This document shows, in pieces, positions 7,277 through 16,336 of a stretch of 40,050 nt of DNA. Made by a program: the position numbers and the translations under genes. The notes below the pieces were generated by a model. It searched no databases. It was not told where the DNA came from and saw nothing but the letters and a program-made list of their open reading frames with translations. The stretch is from Gammaproteobacteria bacterium (GTDB lineage Bacteria; Pseudomonadota; Gammaproteobacteria; Thiohalomonadales; Thiohalomonadaceae), in NCBI GenBank assembly GCA_024709225.1, contig JANJXC010000097.1, positions 1-40,050 of the forward strand. The letters are read 5' to 3'. Position 1 is the first letter of the stretch; the number at the start of each line of letters is the position of its first letter.

Positions 7277-9814
7277 TTACGCCCGCGTTACCTTGACGGC
7301 ACTCTTCTTGAAGTCCGTTTCCTTGGAGAGCGGACAGGTGGCGTCAAGCACCAGCTTGTTCACCAGACGGCCGGCATCGAAGAAGGGAATGAAGATCAGC
7401 CCCTTCGGCGGACGGTTGCGGCCGCGCGTCTCCACCATCAGCGTGATTTCGCCACGCCGGCTCGCCACCCGCGCCATCATGCCGCGCTTGAGACCGCGTG
7501 CCTGCGCATCTTCCGGATGCATGAATACCACCGCATCGGGGAAGGCGCGATACAGCTCGGGCACGCGACGGGTCATCGAGCCGGAGTGCCAGTGCTCCAG
7601 CACACGGCCGGTGCACATCCACAGGTCGTAGTCCTTGTCCGGCGCCTCGTGCGGCGGCTCGTAGGGCAGGGCGAAGATATTCGCCTTGCCATCCTTGTTG
7701 CCGTAGAACTGCACGCCGGCGCCGACCGGGACGTGCGGGTCATAACCTTCGCGGTAGCGCCACAGGGTTTCCTTGCCATTGATCACCGGCCAACGCATGC
7801 CGCGCACACGGTGATACACGTCGAACTCACCCAGCTCATGGCCCTTCTTGCCTTCCAGGCCGAAGCGGCGATATTCCTCGAACAGGCCCTTCTGCACGTA
7901 GAAACCGAAGTGCTCGGATTCGTCGTTGTCATAGACGTTACCCGCACCGTCGGTGACCTTCTGTTTGGGGAACTGATTGACCTGACCATTGGCATACAAC
8001 ACGTCATACAGGGTCTTGCCCTTCAGCTCCGGCGCCTTTGCCAGCAGTTCGGCGGACCACACCTCTTCCACCTTGAAGCGCTTGGCGAACTCCATCATCT
8101 GCCAAACATCGGAACGGGCCTGGCCCGGCGCCTTCACCTGCTGGCGCCAGAACTGACCGCGGCGCTCGGCGTTGCCGAAAGCGCCCTCCTTCTCCACCCA
8201 CATGGCCGTCGGCAGGATCAGATCGGCGGCCATCGCCGATACGGTGGGATAGGGGTCGGATACGACGATGAAATTGGCGGGGTTGCGCCAGCCCGGATAC
8301 ATTTCGTGATTGATGTTGGGACCGGCCTGCATGTTGTTGTTGCACATCTGCCAGTAGCAATTCATCTTGCCGTCATTGAGCATGCGCTGCATCAGCACGG
8401 CATGGAAACCCATCTTCGGATTGATGGCGCCTTCCGGCAGCTTCCAGATCTTTTCCGCCAGGGCACGATGGTCCGGATTCATCACCACCATGTCCGCTGG
8501 CAGACGATGGGCGAAGGTACCCACTTCGCGCGCGGTACCGCAGGCGGAGGGCTGGCCGGTGAGGGAGAACGGACCGTTGCCCGGCTCCGAAATCTTGCCG
8601 GTAAGCAGGTGGATGTTGTAGACGAGGTTGTTGGCCCAGGTGCCACGGGTATGCTGATTGAAGCCCATGGTCCAGTACGACACCACCTTGGTCTTCGGAT
8701 CGGCATACAGCTTGGCCAGCTCGATGAGCTGTTCCTTGGGTACACCGGAGATCTGGCTGGTCTTCTCCGCGGTGTACTCGGCGACGAATGCCTTGAACTC
8801 CTCGAAGCTCATCGGCGTGCTGCCGCCCGGATCGCCCTTCGGCTTACCGTCCTGACCGGGATAACCGTTGTTGCTCGCCGCCTGCTCACGCGGGTCGTTG
8901 GGACGCAGGCCGTAGCCAAGATTAGTGTTGCCTTTCTTGAAATTGACGTGCTTGGCGACGAAGTCCTTGTTTACCGCGCCGTTCTGGATGATGTAGTTGG
9001 CGATGAAGTTAAGGATCGCCAGGTCCGACTGCGGCTCGAACACAATGGGCAGGTCGGCCAGCTCGAAGCTGCGATGCTCGAAGGTGGAGAGTACCGCCAC
9101 CTTCACATGCGACGCGGTGAGACGGCGGTCGGTCAGACGCGACCACAGGATCGGATGCATCTCCGCCATGTTGGAACCCCACAGCACGAAGGCATCGGCG
9201 TGCTCCAGGTCATCGTAGCAGCCCATCGGCTCATCCATGCCGAAGGTGCGCATGAATCCGACAACAGCCGAGGCCATGCAGTGACGTGCGTTGGGGTCGA
9301 GGTTGTTGGACAGGAAACCGGCCTTATACAACTTGGCCGCGGCGTAGCCTTCCCAGATGGTCCACTGACCGGAACCGAACATGCCGATGCCGCTCGGGCC
9401 CTTTTCCTTCAGCGCCTTCTTCCACTTCTCGGCCATGACGTCGAAGGCCTGATCCCAGCTCACCGCAGTGAACTCGCCTTCCTTGTCGTATTTGCCGTTC
9501 TTCATGCGCAGCAGCGGCTGCGTCAGACGATCGCTGCCGTACAGGATCTTAGCCAGGAAGTAGCCCTTGATGCAGTTGAGGCCGCGATTCACCGGTGCAT
9601 CCGGGTCGCCCTGCGTGGCCACCACGCGGCCGTTCTTGGTTCCCACCAGCACGCTGCAGCCGGTGCCGCAGTAGCGGCAGGCGGCCTTGTCCCAGCGAAT
9701 CTTCGCCTCGGTCGACGCCAGCGCCGGGTTGATACCAGGCAGGGTGATCCCTGCAGCCGCCGCGGTCGCGGCAATGGCATTGCTCTTGATGAAATCACGC
9801 CTTGTCAGTTTCAT
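7277..9814 (-). CDS. napA: NapA periplasmic nitrate reductase, catalytic molybdoprotein
   Basis: 845-residue catalytic subunit that reduces nitrate to nitrite in the periplasm using bis-MGD molybdenum and one 4Fe-4S cluster. The Tat signal is TRRDFIKS and is the target of the NapD chaperone. Cluster cysteines are Cys46, Cys49, Cys53 (CRYCGTGC) and Cys81, with the conserved Lys83 that lies between cluster and cofactor. The molybdenum ligand is Cys179 in [14 protein letters not shown]. The length fits the NapA family (about 830). AGGAG precedes the ATG, which overlaps the napD stop (ATGA). Activity needs molybdenum cofactor; moaA lies just beyond the operon on the other strand. Confidence 0.97.
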   Translation of the reverse strand: MKLTRRDFIKSNAIAATAAAAGITLPGINPALASTEAKIRWDKAACRYCGTGCSVLVGTKNGRVVATQGDPDAPVNRGLNCIKGYFLAKILYGSDRLTQPLLRMKNGKYDKEGEFTAVSWDQAFDVMAEKWKKALKEKGPSGIGMFGSGQWTIWEGYAAAKLYKAGFLSNNLDPNARHCMASAVVGFMRTFGMDEPMGCYDDLEHADAFVLWGSNMAEMHPILWSRLTDRRLTASHVKVAVLSTFEHRSFELADLPIVFEPQSDLAILNFIANYIIQNGAVNKDFVAKHVNFKKGNTNLGYGLRPNDPREQAASNNGYPGQDGKPKGDPGGSTPMSFEEFKAFVAEYTAEKTSQISGVPKEQLIELAKLYADPKTKVVSYWTMGFNQHTRGTWANNLVYNIHLLTGKISEPGNGPFSLTGQPSACGTAREVGTFAHRLPADMVVMNPDHRALAEKIWKLPEGAINPKMGFHAVLMQRMLNDGKMNCYWQMCNNNMQAGPNINHEMYPGWRNPANFIVVSDPYPTVSAMAADLILPTAMWVEKEGAFGNAERRGQFWRQQVKAPGQARSDVWQMMEFAKRFKVEEVWSAELLAKAPELKGKTLYDVLYANGQVNQFPKQKVTDGAGNVYDNDESEHFGFYVQKGLFEEYRRFGLEGKKGHELGEFDVYHRVRGMRWPVINGKETLWRYREGYDPHVPVGAGVQFYGNKDGKANIFALPYEPPHEAPDKDYDLWMCTGRVLEHWHSGSMTRRVPELYRAFPDAVVFMHPEDAQARGLKRGMMARVASRRGEITLMVETRGRNRPPKGLIFIPFFDAGRLVNKLVLDATCPLSKETDFKKSAVKVTRA

Positions 9815-10101
9815 AGCGAAGTCTCCTGTTCGGCAGCATCGTTCTCGAAATGGTGGTAAATCATCGACGCCGACAGCACGCCGTCGATGTCATACAGGCG
9901 CATCACGCTCTCGCCCTTGACCTGTTCCTCACTCTCATCCACCGTCACCACCAGCTTTCCCTCCGGCGTAACGGCGTGAATCTCGACCCCCGGCAATTGG
10001 GCCAACTGCATCTGCACCGTGCTTAGGCGCTCCGGGCTGGCATGCACCAGCATGCCGGCGATGGAGATGGCAGACGCCTCCTGGTTAATCACTTCGTTCA
10101 T
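9811..10101 (-). CDS. napD: NapD chaperone for NapA maturation
   Basis: 96-residue cytoplasmic protein that binds the Tat signal peptide of NapA and holds back export until the cofactor is in place. The start is set at 10101 (MNEVINQE), which overlaps the napF stop by 4 bases; the open frame extends further upstream only as a shadow of napF. The pattern [12 protein letters not shown] near the start, PGVEIHAV in the middle and a final hydrophobic strand ([12 protein letters not shown]) fit the small ferredoxin-like NapD fold. Confidence 0.93.
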   Translation of the reverse strand: MNEVINQEASAISIAGMLVHASPERLSTVQMQLAQLPGVEIHAVTPEGKLVVTVDESEEQVKGESVMRLYDIDGVLSASMIYHHFENDAAEQETSL

Positions 10102-10613
10102 GCGGATACCTCGACGGGGTGGGGGCGGTAGTGCATGGTCACGGCGGCGGCCGGGCAGGGACCGACGCAGGCGCCGCAACCATTGCACAACGCGATGTTC
10201 ACTTCCGGCTGCGCGACGCGACCGGCGCTGGGACGAAAACGGATGGCATGCACGTCGCACTGTTCGCCGCAGCTGCGGCACACGACGCCGTGCGTGGTGA
10301 GGCAGTCCGCGCCGACGACCGCCCGCAACTGCCAGGGCGCCTCACCGTCATAGGCGCGCAGGGCGCCACGCGAACATTGCTCCAGACAGGCGCGGCAGAA
10401 GGTACACTCGCCGTGCTGGAAATCCATCTTGGGGAAACCGCCGCGCCCGGCGCTGAGCAGACCCTGCGGGCAGGCGCTCATGCACCGGCCGCAGCGATCA
10501 CAGCGTTCAACGAACAACCACTCTTCCAGCGCCCAGGGCGGGCGCACGGCACGCCGCTCACCGCGGATGTCGCCGCGAAGAAACTGCGTTCGAGTAATCG
10601 CCATATCCATCAT
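10098..10613 (-). CDS. napF: NapF ferredoxin-type accessory protein
   Basis: 171-residue cytoplasmic iron-sulfur protein, first gene of the operon. In known systems NapF contacts NapA and is thought to help assemble its Fe-S cluster. Motifs: CDRCGRCMSACP (about residue 38), CTFCRACLEQC (about 71), a CxxCxxxC group near 111, and CNGCGACVGPCP (about 143). There is no signal peptide. The chosen start has GGGGTG upstream; two in-frame ATGs follow within four codons. It overlaps napD by 4 bases. The promoter region carries the FNR-type box at 10687. Confidence 0.95.
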   Translation of the reverse strand: MMDMAITRTQFLRGDIRGERRAVRPPWALEEWLFVERCDRCGRCMSACPQGLLSAGRGGFPKMDFQHGECTFCRACLEQCSRGALRAYDGEAPWQLRAVVGADCLTTHGVVCRSCGEQCDVHAIRFRPSAGRVAQPEVNIALCNGCGACVGPCPAAAVTMHYRPHPVEVSA

Positions 10614-10642
10614 GTCGCACCCCTGAACAAAATGGCTTTGTA

Positions 10643-10648
10643 GTTATA
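10643..10648 (-). promoter_or_regulatory. Possible -10 element of the napF promoter
   Basis: TATAAC on the minus strand, about 30 bases before the napF start. A transcript starting near 10636 would place the FNR-type box centre near -57, close to the -64.5 arrangement described for the E. coli nap promoter. No clear -35 or NarP heptamer pair is visible. Confidence 0.4.
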
Positions 10649-10686
10649 TGCGTACAAACGCTAAGGATTTGGCGCCCCCAGCGGCC

Positions 10687-10700
10687 TTGATGTAAATCAA
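10687..10700. promoter_or_regulatory. Perfect FNR/Anr/Dnr box between napF and moaA
   Basis: TTGAT-GTAA-ATCAA, an exact match to the FNR consensus, with one more symmetric base pair on each side (CTTGAT...ATCAAG). It should make nap expression respond to low oxygen, or to nitric oxide if a Dnr paralogue binds. It is palindromic and might also serve moaA, about 205 bases away on the other strand. Confidence 0.85.
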
Positions 10701-10902
10701 GCGACACTGGCCGCCACCGCCGTGATGCCCCGGTGACGCGGGAGAATCCCCTGTTATTTCGGGGAGATAGCGGCAGGCGACGACCACCTTGCCCACCGTA
10801 GTGGTACTACTTCAGAGGTACGGGGTGGTAGACGATCAAATTGCGGCGCTATCCATCCCGCCCCCTTGCATACGCATCGCAGAAGGGCTAGAAACTCTCT
10901 CC

Positions 10903-11886
10903 ATGTCCAGCACACTCACCGACACCTACGGCAGACGCATCACCTATCTGCGCCTCTCGGTTACCGACCGCTGTGACCTGCGCTGCTTTTACTGCCTGCC
11001 GCAGGGCTTCACCGGTTTCGAGGTGCCCGAGCACTGGCTCGACTTCGCTGAGATAGAGCGCGTGGTTGCCGCCTTCGCCGCCATGGGCGTGCAACGTCTG
11101 CGCCTCACCGGCGGCGAACCGCTGGTGCGCAAGGGCCTGCCTGATCTCGCCGCGCAACTGGCGGCCATCCCCGGCATTGACGATCTGTCGCTGTCCACCA
11201 ACGCGGTGCAGCTGGCCCGGCATGCGGCCGCGCTCAAGCGGGCCGGGGTGTCGCGTCTCAACGTCAGTCTCGATTCGATACAGGCGGACCGGTTCAAGCA
11301 GATCACCGGCGGCCCGCTGGACAAGGTATTGCGCGGCCTCGCCACTGCCAGTGACGTCGGCTTTGCGCCGATCAAGCTCAACATGGTGGTGATGAAGGGC
11401 GTCAACGATGACGAGGTAGAGGCGATGGTGCAGTTCTGCATCGAGCACGGCTACACCCTGCGCTTCATCGAGACCATGCCCATGGGCGACACCGGCCGCG
11501 ATGCCGCCGATCACTACCTCGATCTGCGCGAAATACGCACGCGCCTGGAACAGCGTTTCGAGCTGGTCGACGCAGTCATGCCCGGCGGCGGCCCCGCCAA
11601 GTACGTCCAGGTGGCCGGCACCGATCTCAAGCTCGGTTTCATCACCCCGATTTCGCAGCACTTCTGCGACACCTGCAACCGCGTGCGCCTCGGTGTCGAC
11701 GGCACGCTCTACCTCTGCCTTGGCCAGGACCACAGCGTCGAGCTGCGTCCACACCTGCGCCAGGGTATCTCGCATGATGGCCTGGTGAACCTGCTCACCG
11801 ACGCCATTGCCCGCAAGCCCCACAAGCACGAATTCCGCGAGAAGCCGGCGCAAGTGTTGCGCTTCATGTCGCAGACAGGGGGCTGA
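10903..11886 (+). CDS. moaA: MoaA, GTP 3',8-cyclase of molybdenum cofactor synthesis
   Basis: 327-residue radical SAM enzyme that, with MoaC, turns GTP into cyclic pyranopterin monophosphate, the first step to molybdopterin. The radical SAM cluster cysteines are Cys24, Cys28 and Cys31 (CDLRCFYC), followed by GGEP. The C-terminal second cluster motif CDTCNRVRLGVDG binds the substrate-side 4Fe-4S centre. The conserved Gly-Gly end is present (TGG). The start at 10903 is chosen because family similarity begins there (TYGRRITYLRLSVTDRC). It is divergent from the nap operon, whose NapA needs the cofactor. No other moa, mob or moe gene lies in the window, and the 130-base leader shows no structure I could match to the Moco RNA motif. 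Confidence 0.96.
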   Translation: MSSTLTDTYGRRITYLRLSVTDRCDLRCFYCLPQGFTGFEVPEHWLDFAEIERVVAAFAAMGVQRLRLTGGEPLVRKGLPDLAAQLAAIPGIDDLSLSTNAVQLARHAAALKRAGVSRLNVSLDSIQADRFKQITGGPLDKVLRGLATASDVGFAPIKLNMVVMKGVNDDEVEAMVQFCIEHGYTLRFIETMPMGDTGRDAADHYLDLREIRTRLEQRFELVDAVMPGGGPAKYVQVAGTDLKLGFITPISQHFCDTCNRVRLGVDGTLYLCLGQDHSVELRPHLRQGISHDGLVNLLTDAIARKPHKHEFREKPAQVLRFMSQTGG

Positions 11887-12031
11887 CTCCAGTTACACAC
11901 CGCCAGTTGCCAGTACACGCGCACCAACCGCCCGCCCGACAGATGCCTCGACCTTCCTTCCCCAGCCCCGCGGGGCTATGATGTAACGCGCTGATTTACC
12001 CACAAATAACAACACACACAGGGAGTGTTTT

Positions 12032-12910
12032 GTGCCGCCGGAAAACACCGCGCCCGATCGGGACGGAGGGGAGAGCACCGCCCTGGAGCAGGAACTGCTC
12101 GGGAGGCTGGAGACAGAGATCGCGAGCAACCGGCTGGTGCTGCCCACCCTGCCGGAGATTGCCCTGCGCGTGCGTGAACTGATGGCGCAACCGGACAGCT
12201 CGGCGACGCAACTGGCGCGACTGATCAGCACCGATGCCGCGCTGGCGGCGCGCCTGCTCAAGGTGGCCAACAGCAGCAGCTATCGCGGGCACAAGGCCAT
12301 CGACAACATCCAGACGGCCATCACCCGTCTCGGCCTGCAGCTGGTGCGCTCGCTGGTAACGCAACTGGCCCTGCTGCAGTCGCTGCACAGCGGCGGGGCC
12401 GAGGCCGGACGCCAGCTCGCCCAGCTGTCGCGGCACAGCATGGAGATCGGCGCCTACAGCCATGCCATCGCCCTCCACTACACCCGACTCAACCCCGAAG
12501 AGGCCCTGCTGGCCGGCCTGGTGCACGACATCGGCAAGCTGCCGCTGCTGGCCCGCCTGCGTACCCTGGCGGGCGGGCAAACGGTGATCATGGAAAACCT
12601 GCTGTCACGCCTGCACGGCCGGGTGGGCACGATGGTGCTGCAGGCCTGGCACTTTGCCCCGGACATCGTGGCGGTGGCGGCGGAACATCAGGATGTGCAG
12701 CGCAATCCCTACGGCGAGCCCGATTACGCCGATGTGGTGCTGCTCGCCCACCTGCTGCTGCACCTCGACACGGGCACACAGACACCGTGGACGCTGCACG
12801 CGGCCCAGGCCCCCATCCTCCGCAAGCTGCGGCTTACCCCACAGCAGATGCTGGCGGATGCAATCCTCAAGCGGCATACCTGCGCCGCGCTGGAGCGCAT
12901 CAAGCTCTGA
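12032..12910 (+). CDS. HDOD domain protein
   Basis: 292-residue cytoplasmic protein with an HDOD domain over about residues 35-235. This is a relative of HD phosphohydrolases that usually acts as a signalling scaffold rather than an enzyme. The typical opening LPTLPEIALRVRELM, the SSS(Y)RG segment after a helix pair, and LAGLVHDIGKL are visible. No GGDEF, EAL or receiver domain is attached. Translation starts at GTG with GGGAGTG upstream; a -10-like TATGAT lies at 11977-11982. It stands alone between moaA and the putative zinc locus. Its partner and signal cannot be told from sequence. Confidence 0.9.
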   Translation: MPPENTAPDRDGGESTALEQELLGRLETEIASNRLVLPTLPEIALRVRELMAQPDSSATQLARLISTDAALAARLLKVANSSSYRGHKAIDNIQTAITRLGLQLVRSLVTQLALLQSLHSGGAEAGRQLAQLSRHSMEIGAYSHAIALHYTRLNPEEALLAGLVHDIGKLPLLARLRTLAGGQTVIMENLLSRLHGRVGTMVLQAWHFAPDIVAVAAEHQDVQRNPYGEPDYADVVLLAHLLLHLDTGTQTPWTLHAAQAPILRKLRLTPQQMLADAILKRHTCAALERIKL

Positions 12911-12945
12911 TGCCGGTTTTGACAGTGCAGCACCAGTAGGAAACA

Positions 12946-13260
12946 ATGCGCGTCTGTCCCCGCCCCCAAGCCGACCCGATGCCGCACCGCGGACTGCACA
13001 TCTTCCTGGCCCTGGCCCTGCTGCTGTTCTCCTGGGCCGAGTTGGAGCACAACACCGACCTCGACGCCCACCACAGCGGCGAGGGGTGTGCGGTATGCCT
13101 GTTCGCCAGCCCGCTGGGCAACGGCGCCAGCCCTGCGGCCATCCTGGCCCTGCCCGCCCCAACCACCGTACGCACGACACGGCAGCCGGCGCACACCACC
13201 CTGCTGCCGCCGTCCCATCGTCATACCCTGGGCCAGCGCGGCCCGCCGCAACGCTCCTGA
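12946..13260 (+). CDS. Small membrane protein with His/Cys metal-binding pattern, DUF2946-like
   Basis: 104-residue predicted protein with one hydrophobic segment (about residues 17-31) that could be a signal or anchor. It is followed by a cluster of possible metal ligands: His35, His42, His43, Cys48 and Cys51 (CxxC). The C-terminal half is rich in Pro, Thr and His. The layout resembles DUF2946 proteins, which are often found beside metal-uptake genes, but similarity is weak and the assignment is tentative. AGGAAA precedes the ATG. It is 71 bases before the outer membrane protein gene and may be the first gene of the zinc locus. It could be a small metal sensor or carrier; no function is proven. 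Confidence 0.65.
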   Translation: MRVCPRPQADPMPHRGLHIFLALALLLFSWAELEHNTDLDAHHSGEGCAVCLFASPLGNGASPAAILALPAPTTVRTTRQPAHTTLLPPSHRHTLGQRGPPQRS

Positions 13261-13331
13261 TCCGCAACGACATTCGCTCTGCCCCGACCGGCGTGCCGGC
13301 CGGGAATGTTCAACTGTTCAGGAGCAACACC

Positions 13332-14528
13332 ATGAAACGTACCGTACTGGCCATCGCGGCCTGCTGCGCGGCGCCCGTCGGCGCCGCCGAGAACCACAGC
13401 TTCAACCCGGACATCTCCCTCATCCTGCAGGGCCGTTATCTCAACGCCAGGGACATCGCGGAACGCCACATCAGCGGCTTCCTGCCCGCCGGCCACGACC
13501 ACGGCAGCGAGCGCGGCTTCTCCCTCGATCACAGTGAACTGATGCTGTCGGCCAACATCGATCAGGCCTTCCGCGGCCAGGCCAATTTCGCCATCGCCGA
13601 TGGCGAGGTGGAGGTCGAGGAGGCCTGGTTCCAGACCCTTGGTCTGGGTCACGGCTTGACGGTCAAGGGCGGCCGCTTCCTCTCCGGCATCGGCTACAGC
13701 AACGAACAGCATCCCCACGCCTGGGACTTCGCCGATCAGAGCCTGGTCTACCAGGCGCTGTTCGGCGCGCACCTGATCCACGACGGCGTGCAGCTGCGCT
13801 GGCTGGCACCCACCACCGCCTTCGTCGAATTCGGCGTCGAGGCCGCGCGCGGCCAGTTCTTCCCCGGCTCCGAGACCGGCGGCAACAAGAACGGCGCCGG
13901 CAGCGCTGCCACCTTCGTGCACATCGGTAATGACTGGAATGAATCGCACAGCTGGCGCGCCGGCCTGTCGTATCTGCACGCCGCGCCCGCGGCGCGCGAG
14001 TCGCACCTGGAGGACGCCAGCGCGACCGAGGCGCACGCGGCCTTCAGCGGCGACTCCAACACCTGGCTGGTGGACTTCGTATGGAAATGGGCGCCCGACG
14101 GCAACATGCGCGAGCGCAACTTCAAATTCCAGGCCGAGTATTTCCAGCGCAAGGAGCAGGGCGAACTCACCTGCGAGGACAACAGCGCCGACGGCGGCGT
14201 GTGCAACGACACCACCGGCCGTTACCGGTCCGAGCAGTCCGGCTTCTATGCGCAACTGGTGTACCAGTTCATGCCGCGCTGGCGCGTCGGCTACCGCTAC
14301 GATCGGCTCGACTCCGGCACGGTGGATCTTGGTGCCAACGTCGGCCTGCTGGAGCACGAGGACTACAGGCCGACACGCCACAGCGTGATGCTGGACTACG
14401 CGCCATCGGAGTTCTCGCGCCTGCGCCTGCAACTGGCCCGCGACGAGTCCATGCACGGCGTGACCGACAATCAGGTCATCGCGCAGTACGCGATGAGCCT
14501 TGGCGCGCACGGCGCACACAAGTTCTGA
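13332..14528 (+). CDS. Outer membrane protein associated with zinc uptake genes
   Basis: 398-residue predicted outer membrane beta-barrel with a signal peptide ending near VGA-AEN. Long alternating amphipathic stretches, many aromatic residues at turns and no internal hydrophobic helix support a barrel. His-containing loops (HDHG, EQHPHAWD) could bind metal. Proteins of this type (opening with NPDISLIL and the segment KGGRFLSGIGY) are often found next to ZnuA-like genes and are sometimes loosely named TonB-dependent receptors. No plug domain or TonB box is visible, so a porin-like role is more likely. AGGAGC precedes the ATG. The next gene, the ZnuA-like protein, starts 95 bases later. Confidence 0.8.
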   Translation: MKRTVLAIAACCAAPVGAAENHSFNPDISLILQGRYLNARDIAERHISGFLPAGHDHGSERGFSLDHSELMLSANIDQAFRGQANFAIADGEVEVEEAWFQTLGLGHGLTVKGGRFLSGIGYSNEQHPHAWDFADQSLVYQALFGAHLIHDGVQLRWLAPTTAFVEFGVEAARGQFFPGSETGGNKNGAGSAATFVHIGNDWNESHSWRAGLSYLHAAPAARESHLEDASATEAHAAFSGDSNTWLVDFVWKWAPDGNMRERNFKFQAEYFQRKEQGELTCEDNSADGGVCNDTTGRYRSEQSGFYAQLVYQFMPRWRVGYRYDRLDSGTVDLGANVGLLEHEDYRPTRHSVMLDYAPSEFSRLRLQLARDESMHGVTDNQVIAQYAMSLGAHGAHKF

Positions 14529-14623
14529 CCGGCGATCTTACACCTCGCAAACTCAACACCCGTCTGTCGCGGCTCCGCGGCCAAGGGTTAGAGGTTGTTG
14601 CGCCGACTGCAGGAGGCCACACC

Positions 14624-15529
14624 ATGAAACGACTGCTATTGCCCACGCTGCTGCTGGCGGCGCTGTTCGTGAACACCGCGGCACAGGCCGCGCTCAACGT
14701 GCTGGCCTGCGAGCCGGAGTGGGGGGCGCTGGTGGCGGAACTGGCCGGCGACAAGGCCAGGATCAACATCGCCACCACGCCGCGCCAGGACCCGCACCAC
14801 ATCGAGGCACGTCCCTCGCTCATCGCCCGCGCCCGCAACGCCGATCTGCTGGTGTGCAACGGCGCCGAACTGGAGCTCGGCTGGCTACCGCTGCTGCAGC
14901 GCGAATCGGGCAACGCCAGGATCCAGACCGGTCGGCCGGGCTGGTTCGAGGCGGCGCACTATGTGGACCTGATCGAAAAACCGGAACATCTCGATCGATC
15001 CGCAGGCGACGTGCATGCCGCCGGCAATCCGCACTTCCATGGCGACCCGCGCAACATCCTGCCGGTGGCCACGGCACTGGCGGCGCGGCTGGCCGAGATC
15101 GATGCCGCCAACGCGGCGCATTACCAACACCGTCTGGCCGACTTCCGCCAGCGCTGGCAGACCGCCCTCGCACGCTGGGCACAGCGTGCCGCGCCGCTCA
15201 AGGGCGTGCCGGTGGCGGTGCAGCACAAGAACTGGAGTTATCTGCTGCGCTGGCTGGGCATGGTGGCCGTAGTGGATCTGGAACCGAAGTCCGGCATCGA
15301 GCCGTCGGCGGCCTATCTGGCCGAGGTGGTGCAGCGACTCAAGCAGACGCCGGTACGCATGGTGCTGCGCGCCAGCTACCATTCGCCGCGCCCGGCGCAA
15401 TGGGTGGCGCAGCACAGCGCCATTCCCGCGGTGGAGCTGCCGTTCACCGTTGGCGCCAGTGAAGGTGCCGGCGATCTGTTCGGCCTGTATGAAGACATCA
15501 TCGAGCGTCTGCTGGGGGCCTTGCCGTGA
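14624..15529 (+). CDS. ZnuA-like metal ABC transporter substrate-binding protein
   Basis: 301-residue periplasmic binding protein of the cluster A-I type that carries Zn or Mn to an ABC permease. The signal peptide ends near AQA-ALN. Candidate ligands are His58/His59 (DPHHIEARPS), His137 (GNPHFHGDP, where typical family members have NPHVW), His201 (VQHKNW) and Asp284 near the C-terminus. The His-rich loop of classic ZnuA is missing. AGGAGG precedes the ATG. The stop overlaps the GTG start of the permease gene. Zinc is the most likely cargo by family and context, but manganese cannot be excluded. Confidence 0.88.
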   Translation: MKRLLLPTLLLAALFVNTAAQAALNVLACEPEWGALVAELAGDKARINIATTPRQDPHHIEARPSLIARARNADLLVCNGAELELGWLPLLQRESGNARIQTGRPGWFEAAHYVDLIEKPEHLDRSAGDVHAAGNPHFHGDPRNILPVATALAARLAEIDAANAAHYQHRLADFRQRWQTALARWAQRAAPLKGVPVAVQHKNWSYLLRWLGMVAVVDLEPKSGIEPSAAYLAEVVQRLKQTPVRMVLRASYHSPRPAQWVAQHSAIPAVELPFTVGASEGAGDLFGLYEDIIERLLGALP

Positions 15530-16278
15530 TCGACGACCTTGCCATCATCGCCCCGGCCTTCATGGCCGGGCTGCTGGTGCTCGCCAGCCACGTGCCGCTC
15601 GGCCGCCGCGTGCTGGAGCGCGGCATCATCTTCATCGACATCGCCCTCGCCCAGTTCGCCTCCCTCGGCGTGGTACTGGCGCACATCCTGCACCTGGAGT
15701 CGGCCTGGCTCACCCAGGCCGGTGCCTTTGCCGCAGCCCTCATCGGTGCGGCACTGCTCAACCTGAGCGAACGCCGCTGGCCCGAACTGCAGGAGGCGAT
15801 TATCGGCAGCAGCTTCGTGGTGACCGCCTCGCTGGCGATCCTGCTGCTGGCCAACGACCCGCACGGCGGTGAGCAGCTGCATGAACTGCTGGTGGGCCAG
15901 ATCCTGTGGAGCAGCTGGACCGATCTGCTGCCGCTCGCCGGCATCACGCTGCTGGTGCTGGCGGGCTGGTTCGGCTTCGACCTGCAACGCTCCCGCACGG
16001 GCTTTTATCTGCTGTTCGCCCTGGCGGTGACCATGTCCGTGCAGATCGTGGGCGTATACCTGGTATTCGCCAGCCTGATCCTGCCGGCACTGGCGGTACG
16101 CCGCCTGGACGGACGCGGCGGCCTGGTCCTGGGCTATGCCGTCGGCGCTATGGGTTACGGCCTTGGTCTGCTGCTGTCGCTGTGGTTCGACCTGCCCTCC
16201 GGCGCCCTCATCGTCTGCACCCTGGCCGGCGGCACGCTGCTGCTGTTGCCGCTGCTGCAGCGCAAGACAGCGACATAA
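15526..16278 (+). CDS. ZnuB-like metal ABC transporter permease
   Basis: 250-residue inner-membrane protein of the ABC-3 family with about seven or eight hydrophobic segments. The cytoplasmic coupling motif that meets the ATPase is recognisable as FIDIALAQFASLGVVLA (about residues 37-53). Translation starts at GTG and overlaps the stop of the binding protein, so coupling is likely. No ATP-binding subunit gene lies on either side: the gene before is the binding protein and the gene after is priA. The ATPase must be encoded elsewhere, be shared with another transporter, or have been lost. Confidence 0.9.
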   Translation: MIDDLAIIAPAFMAGLLVLASHVPLGRRVLERGIIFIDIALAQFASLGVVLAHILHLESAWLTQAGAFAAALIGAALLNLSERRWPELQEAIIGSSFVVTASLAILLLANDPHGGEQLHELLVGQILWSSWTDLLPLAGITLLVLAGWFGFDLQRSRTGFYLLFALAVTMSVQIVGVYLVFASLILPALAVRRLDGRGGLVLGYAVGAMGYGLGLLLSLWFDLPSGALIVCTLAGGTLLLLPLLQRKTAT

Positions 16279-16336
16279 CCCGGCGCACCGCCACCGCTCC
16301 TGCCTTCTGCGCGCCGCCTTCTGTACACTCCCCCCT

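Noticed and set aside
7517..9859. 780-codon plus-strand open frame opposite napA
   Set aside because: It mirrors napA exactly and shows typical antisense composition; napA has all catalytic motifs on the other strand.
10720..10902. Possible Moco riboswitch in the moaA leader
   Set aside because: Short complementary stretches are present (for example CCCC...GGGG around 10748-10764 and GTAGT/ACTAC near 10798), but I could not match them to the conserved core of the Moco RNA motif by eye.
11964..11977. Palindrome AGCCCCGCGGGGCT between moaA and the HDOD gene
   Set aside because: It has no loop and no U-run, so it is a poor terminator, and a GC-rich palindrome of this size gives no specific regulator.
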